This document shows, piece after piece, positions 55,389 to 64,000 of a stretch of 64,000 nucleotides of DNA. A program made the translations under genes and the position numbers. Source of the stretch: Candidatus Alcyoniella australis (lineage in GTDB: Bacteria > Lernaellota > Lernaellaia > JAVCCG01 > Alcyoniellaceae); assembly GCA_030765605.1 (NCBI GenBank), contig JAVCCG010000113.1, positions 1 to 64,000 on the forward strand, written 5' to 3'. The notes under the pieces were generated by a model, which saw only the letters and a list, made by a program, of their open reading frames with translations, made no database searches and was not told where the DNA came from. Position 1 is the first letter of the stretch. Every line of letters begins with the position of its first letter.

Positions 55389-56282
55389 CTATTGTGCGTC
55401 TGATGCCTCAACTGGTTCTGTTGCCGGCTCCGCGGCTGGTTCCGCAGTGACGACCTCAACAGCGTACTTGGTCTTGAGCTGCTCTGTGCGCTCCATGTAG
55501 CGCTTCTGTTCCGCCCAGCTCTTGGCATGGGGCTCGATCTGATCCTTGACCTGCTCCAACGGACGCTCGGAGGGCGGAGTGGTGGCGACCACCTTGATGA
55601 TGTACCAGCCGAACTGCGTTTTCGCCGGCTTGGAAATCTGTCCCGCGTCGGTGCTGAACACGACCTCGTCAAGCTCCTTGACCAGGTCGCCCTTCTCGAC
55701 GCTTCCCATGGATCCGCCTTCCTGGGCCGTGGGGGAGTTGCTCATCTCGCGGGCCACAGTGCCGAACTCATCGCCGTTGTTCAGCCGCTGGAAGGCTTTG
55801 TTGATCGAGGCCTCGTCGGCAGTGCCGATGACTTGCACCTCGCGCTGCTCGCCTACGCGGAATTTATCGATGTTCTCCTGGTAAAAGGCCTCGAGCATCT
55901 CGGGAGTGACCTCGTCGAGCTCGATCTCTTTCTTGATCCAGTAGTTGTAGAGCACCTGCCTGCGGCCGTCCTCGATCATCTGCGCCAGTTCCGGATCGCT
56001 GAGCCAGCCGTTGGCCTCGGCCTCTTTGGCTGCCATGTCGCGCATAACCAGCATCTCGAGCAGCTCGCCCTGGCGTTCCGGGTTGCTCTCGAGGCCGCGA
56101 CGCACCTGGTCGGGCAGGGTATCCAGCGTGCGCTGCATGTCCGACTCGTACACCGCGCCGCCGGAATAGTTTACGAGAACCGCGCCGCTGTGCTCGACAA
56201 CGGGCTGTGGCTGTTCGCAGCCGGCCATGGCGGCCAACAGCGCGACGGCGGCGATTACCACAATCGATTTTATCGAATGCAT
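55389..56282 (-). CDS. Parvulin-type peptidyl-prolyl isomerase lipoprotein
   Basis: 297 residues. Lipobox MAGC (Cys at residue 22) gives a periplasmic lipoprotein. A SurA-like N-terminal helical domain (ELLEMLVMRDMAAKEAEANG) is followed by a parvulin domain at ~150-245 (EGGSMGSVEKGDLVKELDEV, TQFGWYIIKVVATTPPSERP). It assists folding of exported proteins. The C-terminal tail is Glu/Pro/Ala-rich. Confidence 0.9.
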   Translation of the reverse strand: MHSIKSIVVIAAVALLAAMAGCEQPQPVVEHSGAVLVNYSGGAVYESDMQRTLDTLPDQVRRGLESNPERQGELLEMLVMRDMAAKEAEANGWLSDPELAQMIEDGRRQVLYNYWIKKEIELDEVTPEMLEAFYQENIDKFRVGEQREVQVIGTADEASINKAFQRLNNGDEFGTVAREMSNSPTAQEGGSMGSVEKGDLVKELDEVVFSTDAGQISKPAKTQFGWYIIKVVATTPPSERPLEQVKDQIEPHAKSWAEQKRYMERTEQLKTKYAVEVVTAEPAAEPATEPVEASDAQ

Positions 56283-56384
56283 TGCTTGCTCCTTAATGTA
56301 AATCCGAAGAAAAGGGCTATACCTTATACGCTTTGCCCGATCATGAAAACAGGGCAGAGCTAAATATAGCGGTACGAATATAAA

Positions 56385-56414
56385 GATCGGCCCGCCCTGA
56401 CGGACGGGCCGATC
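56385..56414 (-). terminator. Likely terminator of the subtilase gene
   Basis: Stem GATCGGCCCG/CGGGCCGATC with a loop of about 10 bases. On the minus strand it is followed by TTTAT, a weak U-tract. Confidence 0.6.
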
Positions 56415-56432
56415 GATGCGTTTTAGTTCAGT

Positions 56433-58628
56433 CTATTTTCCGCAGCAGCTCGATGCGTCGTCGTCGTCATCGTCGTCGTCGGCTGCATCGTCGTCATCGT
56501 CGTCATCGTCATCATCATCGTCGTCATCGTCGCCGCAGCCCTCGTCGACCTCGCCGTCGCAGTCGTTGTCAATCTCGTCGCAAAGCTCTTCGGCGCCGGG
56601 GTAGACAGTGTCGTCGTTGTCGTCGCAGTCCTCGCCGTCGCAATACTCGGCCTCAAAGCCGTCTCCGTCCGCGTCGCAACCCAGCAGGCCGATGCCCGGG
56701 CCGGCCAGGCTGAAGTCCTGCGGGCCCTCGGGAACGGTCGTGCCGGTGACGGTCAGGATATAGACCCCCTCGGGCGGGTCTTGCAGGTAGAGCTGCTCGA
56801 CATTGTTGATGGTGTCCGTGCCAAAGGTTCCAACGTCGTCGGGATTCGAGGGATTGAGCAGCCACGGGTAGAGGATGAACCCTCCCGGGCCCTCGATCGT
56901 CAGGTCGAGATCGTTGACCAGGTTGGGCGTGGTGTTCGGCGTGCCCGGCGCATCGTCCCAGGCCAAGCTGAAGCGGATGGTCTCAACGTCGCCGATCTCC
57001 ACCGGATAGCGCTTGACCGCGCCGGTCTCGACGCTGTCCTCGACATAGGTTCCCGCGGTGGTCATCGCGACCGCGGGCACAGCCTGGATCAGGCCCCAGC
57101 CGTACTTGTAGTCCGGGCCGGTGTTGCCCAGGTCCTCGGCGGTGTTGACCAAAATCGCCTTGATCGTCGAGGGCCACATTGCGCCCTTGCTCGGGAAGGT
57201 CTCGGTATAGGCCTGAATCATCAGCGCCACCAGGCCGGTGGTCGTGGGCGCGGCCATGCTCGTGCCGCACATCCCGGTGTAGCCGCTGGAGGGGTAGGTG
57301 CTGGTGACTTTATTGTCGCCCGACGCCTGGCAGCCCGGGGCGACCACGTCGGGTCGCAGGCGGCCGTCGTCCACCGGGCCCCAGCTGCTGAAGTTGGTCA
57401 TGGTCTTGTTGTCGGAGTTGATCGCGCCGACCACGATGGCGTTCTTGTTGACCGCCGGCGGCGGCACGCTCTCGTAGGTCGTGGAGCAACGGTAGCCGCT
57501 GCGCTCGTTGCCCGCGGCCCAGACGATCGGGAATTTCGAGCCCAGTGAACCGCCGACGATCGCGTCGATCAGCGCCGCAGAGCTCTCGTAATCGCCTTCC
57601 CAGGCGCAGTCGTAACCGTTGAAGGTGACGTTGGAGCCGATCGAGTTGTTGCTCACCTCGACGCCCTGGTTGTTGATCGCCTCGTCGTACGAGCTCTCGG
57701 TGTCGGCCGGGTTGTTGTAGAAGATCGGTGCGGTCCAGTCGAACTCCAGGCTGAAATAGGTCACGTCCGGGGCCATGCCCTTGTACGTGGCGTTACCCGT
57801 GCCGTTGCCGCCGATGGTGCCGGCCACGTGCGTCGGATGTCCCTGAGAGCCGCTGGTGGCCTCGCCCTCGGTGACGCGTCCGGCCAGGTCCGGATGGTTA
57901 CCGTAGACCGTGTCGCCGTCGAACACGAACACGTGCACGCCGTCGCCCGTGAAGCCGTAGGGCGCGGCCCAGACGTCCTCGGCGCCGATGCAGGCGCGGT
58001 TGGAATCGTTGAGCTCGGTGAAGCCCGGCGATACCTGCTCGACCCACTGCACCTCGTCCACGTCGGCGATCAGCCACAGCATCTGCGTGGAAAGCGCCGC
58101 GGTCCAAAGATTGAGCGAATGGGTGTAGGCGATCGGCTCGGCGCCCAGCTCGAGCAGCAGCTCGCGGCCGCGCTGGGCCGGGACGTCGGCAAAGAAGCTG
58201 ACGTGGACCCACAGCTGGTCCGCGCTCTCCATGGCGAAACGCTCGAACGTGCCCTGGGCCAGGCGCGGGGCAAGCTTGTCCTCGGCCGACAGCGGGCCAA
58301 TCCAGCGCAGCTCGGGGAACGTCTCGGCGCTGATCTGCAGATCGGTACGGATCGCCGCGAAATAAGCGTTGCCCGAGGCGTAGTCCAGCAGCTCAATGCC
58401 GCGCTGGGCCAGCGCGTTGCGTATTGCAAGACTCGGGATCTGGTTGAGCTGCACCAAGGCGTGCACTGCGCCGCCCTTATGCAGGGTGCGGCCCAGACTC
58501 AAATCGAATCCGGGGGCGGGAGTGAACGAACCGCTGCGCAGCTCAATGCTGTATTTGCCCTGGTCTGCAATCGCGGGCAGGGCCAGCGCCAGCACCAGTG
58601 CGATCACCAGCAGTGGATTGCGAAACAT
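56433..58628 (-). CDS. Subtilisin-like serine protease with poly-Asp tail
   Basis: 731 residues from ATG 58628, which has AGGAGG eight bases before. Signal peptide to PAIADQ, a pro-like N-terminal part, then the S8 catalytic domain: VFVFDGDTVYGNHPDL (Asp), GSQGHPTHVAGTIGGNG (His) and GTSMAAPTTTGLVALMIQA (Ser). A C-terminal beta domain follows, then MopE-like acidic repeats (CDGEDCDDNDDTVYPGAEEL, DNDCDGEVDEGCG), then a run of Asp, ending SSCCGK. The protease is exported. The terminal Cys pair after the Asp run may anchor or crosslink the protein at the surface. Confidence 0.88.
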   Translation of the reverse strand: MFRNPLLVIALVLALALPAIADQGKYSIELRSGSFTPAPGFDLSLGRTLHKGGAVHALVQLNQIPSLAIRNALAQRGIELLDYASGNAYFAAIRTDLQISAETFPELRWIGPLSAEDKLAPRLAQGTFERFAMESADQLWVHVSFFADVPAQRGRELLLELGAEPIAYTHSLNLWTAALSTQMLWLIADVDEVQWVEQVSPGFTELNDSNRACIGAEDVWAAPYGFTGDGVHVFVFDGDTVYGNHPDLAGRVTEGEATSGSQGHPTHVAGTIGGNGTGNATYKGMAPDVTYFSLEFDWTAPIFYNNPADTESSYDEAINNQGVEVSNNSIGSNVTFNGYDCAWEGDYESSAALIDAIVGGSLGSKFPIVWAAGNERSGYRCSTTYESVPPPAVNKNAIVVGAINSDNKTMTNFSSWGPVDDGRLRPDVVAPGCQASGDNKVTSTYPSSGYTGMCGTSMAAPTTTGLVALMIQAYTETFPSKGAMWPSTIKAILVNTAEDLGNTGPDYKYGWGLIQAVPAVAMTTAGTYVEDSVETGAVKRYPVEIGDVETIRFSLAWDDAPGTPNTTPNLVNDLDLTIEGPGGFILYPWLLNPSNPDDVGTFGTDTINNVEQLYLQDPPEGVYILTVTGTTVPEGPQDFSLAGPGIGLLGCDADGDGFEAEYCDGEDCDDNDDTVYPGAEELCDEIDNDCDGEVDEGCGDDDDDDDDDDDDDDDAADDDDDDDDASSCCGK

Positions 58629-58763
58629 TTTATTCCTCCTGGAATCTGGTTTGCGTACCTTGAGCAGATAGTAGACGTCAAACGACGCGTAAACGCTATG
58701 AGTTGCGCCGCGCGCTGTCAATAAATCTCGGGCTACAGTCTACACCTGCGGCATCCACCGCAA

Positions 58764-58793
58764 GAAAAAGGCCCCCTCCGCAAGGAGGGGGCC
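58764..58793 (-). terminator. Rho-independent terminator of hppA
   Basis: On the minus strand the stem GGCCCCCTCC/GGAGGGGGCC with a TTGC loop is followed by TTTTTCTT. It ends the transcript carrying pth and hppA. Confidence 0.9.
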
Positions 58794-58821
58794 ATAATTA
58801 ACTCTGGCTATGCGCTGTAAA

Positions 58822-60947
<2,126 letters not shown>

Positions 60948-60951
<4 letters not shown>

Positions 60952-61565
60952 TGCTGAGCTCCTTGGTCGAATGTCTCCGGATCATTTGCCACGGTCCCCC
61001 CTTGGGACCGGTTGTATACATTCATCGCCGCGTTCAATCCCTTGTCCAGGGTCGTGAGCAGCGCCTCGGCAGCGCGCTCCGCGGCCGTTTCGATCAGCTC
61101 GAGCTGGTCGGCCCCGGGGCGTTGCAGCACGTAGTCGGCCGGATCGATCGACCCTTGGGGACGACCGATGCCGATGCGCACACGGACGAAGCCGTCCGCT
61201 CCCAGATCTCCGACAATCGAATTCAGACCTTTGTGTCCGCCGCTGCCGCCGCCGAGCTTGAGCCGCACCGCGCCGGTCGGCAGGTCGAGGTCATCGTGAA
61301 TCACGAACAGCTCTGAAGGGTCGAGGTTGTAAAACCCCACGGCCGCGGCGGCGCTGCGGCCAGAGAGGTTCATGTATGTGCGCGGTTTAAGCAAAATCAA
61401 CTTCTCTTTACCGTGGTGCGCTTCAGCGCAGCGCGCGTTGAAACGAACCCTTGAAAACTCTACTCCAAGCTTCCCGGCCAGGGCGTTGAGCGCGAGAAAT
61501 CCCGCGTTATGTCGCGTCCCGGCATATTTCTCACCGGGATTGCCCAGGCCGCAGATGATCTTCAT
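60948..61565 (-). CDS. pth: Peptidyl-tRNA hydrolase
   Basis: 205 residues from ATG 61565 ([20 protein letters not shown]). Catalytic residues lie in RHNAGF and the [15 protein letters not shown] and [11 protein letters not shown] blocks; [13 protein letters not shown] is the family signature. It frees tRNA from drop-off peptidyl-tRNA. It lies 19 bases after rplY, as in many bacteria. The C-terminal tail is about 15 residues longer than the E. coli protein. Confidence 0.95.
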
Positions 61566-61584
61566 CAGATAGGCGCCAGCCGGA

Positions 61585-62271
61585 TCAGGATTCCTCTTTC
61601 TTGGGCTCCTCTTTGGATTTGGACTCGGTCGCCTCGGCAGGCTTTTCGCCCTCCGCGGCCTCCGCGCCCTCGGCGCCCTCTTCGCCCTCAGCGGCCTCGG
61701 CCACGGCGCGTACCACGACCACCGACGCGAGAACCGGATTGCTGTCCTCGGCCGACGTTGCGCCCTGGGGCAGCTCGATGTCTTCCAAGTGGATCGAGTC
61801 GCCGATATCGAGACTTGAGATGTCGACTTCGATCTGCTCCGGAATATTGGCCGGCAGACACTCGACACGGATCGTCCGTACCCCCATCTGCAACACGCCG
61901 CCGGTCTCCAGGCCCATGGCCTTACCGTTAAGCTGCACGGGGATCTCGATCTGGATCTTCTCGTCCATCCGGATCTCCATCAGGTCGATGTGCAGCAACC
62001 GATGGGTCAGCGGATGGACCTGCATGTCTTTAACGATTACGGTCTTGCCGTCCAGCTCTTTGTCCTTCTCGATCACAAGCTTGAGTAGGGCACGCTGTCC
62101 GCCGCCGCGCAGCAGATCGATGAACTGCTTGCTATCGATCGCCAGCGGGGACGCCTTTTTCAACTTGCTGCCATATATCACCGCCGGTACGTGCCCGGTG
62201 TTGCGCAGCTTCCTGGCAGCGCCCTTGCCCGCGGCCTCGCGCCTAGTGGCGTTGAGTATCCGATCGTTCAT
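61585..62271 (-). CDS. rplY: Ribosomal protein bL25, Ctc/TL5 type
   Basis: 228 residues from ATG 62271 with GGAGG upstream. An N-terminal 5S rRNA-binding L25 domain (REAAGKGAARKLRNTGHVPA, QVHPLTHRLLHIDLMEI) is followed by the TL5/Ctc beta domain (IPVQLNGKAMGLETGGVLQM, RVECLPANIPEQIEVDISSL) and a Glu/Ala-rich tail. The long form is common outside enterobacteria. It lies between prs and pth. Confidence 0.95.
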   Translation of the reverse strand: MNDRILNATRREAAGKGAARKLRNTGHVPAVIYGSKLKKASPLAIDSKQFIDLLRGGGQRALLKLVIEKDKELDGKTVIVKDMQVHPLTHRLLHIDLMEIRMDEKIQIEIPVQLNGKAMGLETGGVLQMGVRTIRVECLPANIPEQIEVDISSLDIGDSIHLEDIELPQGATSAEDSNPVLASVVVVRAVAEAAEGEEGAEGAEAAEGEKPAEATESKSKEEPKKEES

Positions 62272-62322
62272 TTTTTCTCTGTCCTCCAAATCGTCACTGG
62301 CGGGCCGTTTTGGCCGCACAGA

Positions 62323-63288
62323 TTAATTGATAGCTTCGACTCCCTCGAACAGGATGCTGACCGATTCCCCGTTGTGAATGTGATCGATGGCTTTGGCGAA
62401 CAGTCCGGCCACGCTGAGCACATCGATCTTCTTTAGCTGCTTAGACTCGCGCAGTAGGGGAATCGTATCGGTCGCGTAAAGCTTTTGCATCGGTGAGGCC
62501 TTGATCCGCGCCGCGGCCTTGCCCGAGAGTACGGGGTGAGTGGCAAAGGCGTAGATCTCCTTGGCCCCCTCGCGCTTGAGCGCCTGGGCCGCGGTGCACA
62601 GCGTGCCTGCGCTGTCGGCAATGTCGTCGATCAGGATACAAATGCGGCCCTTGACCTGGCCGACGATGTTCATCACCTCGCTCGATCCCGGGCCATCGCG
62701 GCGCTTGTCGATGATCGCCAGGTCGCCGCCGTGGCTGAAGCGTTGCGCAACATAGCGCGCGCGCTTGACGCCTCCGGCGTCCGGGCTGACCGCGACGATC
62801 GGCTCGTTGATCCGCTCCCCGATCATATTGAGAAAGACTGTCGAGGCGTAGAGGTTGTCTACCGGCAGGTTGAAGAAACCCTGGATCTGACCGGCGTGCA
62901 AATCGCAGGTCAGCACGCGATTGGCCCCGGCTGCGGTGATCAGGTCGGCCACCAGCTTGGCCGTGATCGGTGCGCGCGAGGCGACCTTGCGATCCTGGCG
63001 CGCGTAGCCGAAGTACGGGATGACCGCGGTAATCCGCGAAGCGCTGGCGCGCTTGAGCGCGTCGATCATGATCAGCAGTTCCATCAGCGTCTTGTTGGCC
63101 GGCCGGCAGGTCGACTGGATTACGAACGTGTCGTTGCCGCGCACGCTCTCGTCGATCACCACTTCGGTCTCGCTATCGGGGAACGGTCGGACCATAGCCT
63201 TGCCCAGCTTGATTCCCAGATGTTCGCAGATTGATTTCGCCAACGGTCTGTTGGCAGTGCCGGTAAAAACCTGGAGTTCCATTGACAC
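62323..63288 (-). CDS. prs: Ribose-phosphate pyrophosphokinase
   Basis: 321 residues. FTGTANRPLAKSICEHLGIK, VIPYFGYARQDRKVASRAPI with the ATP-binding flexible loop, VSPDAGGVKRARYVAQR and the PRPP-binding CILIDDIADSAGTLCTAAQA identify PRPP synthetase. It makes PRPP for nucleotide and histidine synthesis. The GTG at 63288 has GGGGGA six bases before; ATG 63282 is an alternative. Confidence 0.95.
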   Translation of the reverse strand: MSMELQVFTGTANRPLAKSICEHLGIKLGKAMVRPFPDSETEVVIDESVRGNDTFVIQSTCRPANKTLMELLIMIDALKRASASRITAVIPYFGYARQDRKVASRAPITAKLVADLITAAGANRVLTCDLHAGQIQGFFNLPVDNLYASTVFLNMIGERINEPIVAVSPDAGGVKRARYVAQRFSHGGDLAIIDKRRDGPGSSEVMNIVGQVKGRICILIDDIADSAGTLCTAAQALKREGAKEIYAFATHPVLSGKAAARIKASPMQKLYATDTIPLLRESKQLKKIDVLSVAGLFAKAIDHIHNGESVSILFEGVEAIN

Positions 63289-63427
63289 CCTGAATCCCCC
63301 ATAGCCTGATCGTCAAACCGTTACGCCCCACCCGAACGGGTACGGCGTCGGCTGTTTACCGACCTGACTTTCCTTCATATATCAACCACGGACCGAATCG
63401 GCCCGGGCAAACAAATCCGTCGAATTC

Positions 63428-63501
63428 TGGCTGGGGTGGGAGGATTCGAACCTCCGAAGCCGGAACCAAAGTCCGGTGACATACCACTTGTCGACACCCC
63501 A
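63428..63501 (-). tRNA. tRNA-Gln (anticodon TTG)
   Basis: Acceptor TGGGGTG pairs with CACCCCA; the anticodon loop CTTTGGT gives TTG; the T-arm is GGAGGTTCGAATCCTCC. CCA is encoded (63430-63428). It lies between spoVG and prs. Confidence 0.95.
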
Positions 63502-63529
63502 GCTATCGGCCTGCGGCGTCCCTTGTGGG

Positions 63530-63817
63530 CTACTCCTGTCCAGCCAGGTTCGAGGCCCCTTCCTCTTGCAGCGCCTGGTAATAGGCCTCGAATACTGCCG
63601 CCTCGATGCGTTCCCGCATCTCGTTGTTCAGGGGATGCGCCGTTTCTGTATAGGTGCCGTCTTTACGCTTCTTCGACGGCATCGCAACAAACAGGCCCTT
63701 ATTCCCCTGAATGATCTTGAGATCGCGCACGATGAACTCGTCATCAAACGTGATCGACACGAAAGCCTTGAGCTTCTCCTCTCCGACCGGAAACACTTTG
63801 ACCTTGGTGATCTCCAT
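63530..63817 (-). CDS. spoVG: SpoVG family protein
   Basis: 95 residues from ATG 63817 (MEITKVKVFPVGEEKLKAFV). FIVRDLKIIQGNKGLFVAMP and AHPLNNEMRERIEAAVFEAY are conserved SpoVG blocks. Despite its name the protein occurs in many non-sporulating bacteria, where it binds nucleic acid and regulates gene expression. It follows ispE by 23 bases, likely in one transcript with it. Confidence 0.95.
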   Translation of the reverse strand: MEITKVKVFPVGEEKLKAFVSITFDDEFIVRDLKIIQGNKGLFVAMPSKKRKDGTYTETAHPLNNEMRERIEAAVFEAYYQALQEEGASNLAGQE

Positions 63818-63840
63818 CTCCCTGCTCCTCAATCAATGCA

Positions 63841-64000
63841 TCATCTATGCAAGTTCGTGGTCGTGTATTCGCTCCACAGACCTTCGGACTGCGATTCAAT
63901 TTTAGCCTTGGCCTCGGCAGCTGTTTCACACGAGGAAAAGACGCCGAAGACCGTAGGACCACTACCGGTCATCGATGCGTGGAGGGCCCCTAATTCAAAG
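63841..64000 (-). CDS. ispE: 4-diphosphocytidyl-2-C-methyl-D-erythritol kinase, C-terminal part
   Basis: Only the last ~52 codons lie in the window; the gene continues beyond base 64000. The sequence LGALHASMTGSGPTVFGVF is the GHMP-kinase glycine-rich motif near the C-terminus of IspE. IspE phosphorylates an intermediate of the MEP isoprenoid pathway. Position before spoVG and prs agrees with the common ispE-prs-ctc-pth order. Confidence 0.88.
   Translation of the reverse strand, partial: FELGALHASMTGSGPTVFGVFSSCETAAEAKAKIESQSEGLWSEYTTTNLHR

Noticed and set aside
61566-61868. N-terminal extension of peptidyl-tRNA hydrolase
   Set aside because: The extension is the bL25 gene read in another frame; the family start [11 protein letters not shown] lies at 61565.

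Overview
The window is GC-rich chromosomal DNA from a Gram-negative bacterium, broadly deltaproteobacterium-like. The evidence is lipobox lipoproteins, an outer-membrane beta-barrel protein, a gene order ispE-spoVG-tRNA-prs-rplY(ctc)-pth, and several secreted proteins with long poly-Asp runs and MopE-like acidic repeats. Poly-Asp lipoproteins of this type occur in poorly cultured lineages, but I cannot assign a phylum from sequence alone.

Layout. 0.2-3.9 kb (minus strand) is a thiol-redox/metalloid resistance operon: ArsR regulator with a perfect palindromic operator, ArsP-like permease, two small thioredoxins, a secreted thiol protein and CcdA. It ends in an acr3 gene broken by a stop codon and fused to the tail of a radical-SAM/SPASM gene. 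4.1-15.6 kb holds an enoyl-CoA hydratase/isomerase, two formylglycine-generating-enzyme-fold lipoproteins (three modules, all lacking the catalytic cysteines), ComF, an RlmI-like methyltransferase, a methyltransferase/glycosyltransferase pair, a PlsC acyltransferase, an amidohydrolase and two poly-Asp secreted proteins.

15.7-37.5 kb is a rearranged phage-like element on the plus strand, ending beside tRNA-Leu. It has TerS, TerL, portal, prohead protease, tail tube-like protein, a tail chaperone with a canonical -1 frameshift site, a short tape measure, tail and tip proteins, and an amidase with small membrane proteins. No integrase, repressor, replication genes or major capsid gene is visible; a junction near 26.09 kb joins the protease directly to a tail gene. 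The left half is interleaved with AT-rich cargo made of small membrane proteins in tandem paralogous pairs, some placed after duplicated or truncated 5' ends of phage genes. This interleaved cargo is the most unusual feature of the window.

37.5-46.8 kb contains tRNA-Leu, a START-domain protein, a beta-barrel/CRP/FecR/IPT surface cluster, a DUF456 protein, dtd, a histone-like KPGPKP-repeat protein, and glnB-glnA. 46.8-53.9 kb is a membrane sensor-like protein followed by a tightly overlapping histidine operon (hisC-HAD, hisB, hisH, hisF, hisA-hisIE, hisD) with two gene fusions and no hisG. 53.9-64 kb holds an unknown protein, a parvulin lipoprotein, a poly-Asp subtilase, a membrane pyrophosphatase, and the pth-rplY-prs-tRNA-Gln-spoVG-ispE cluster.
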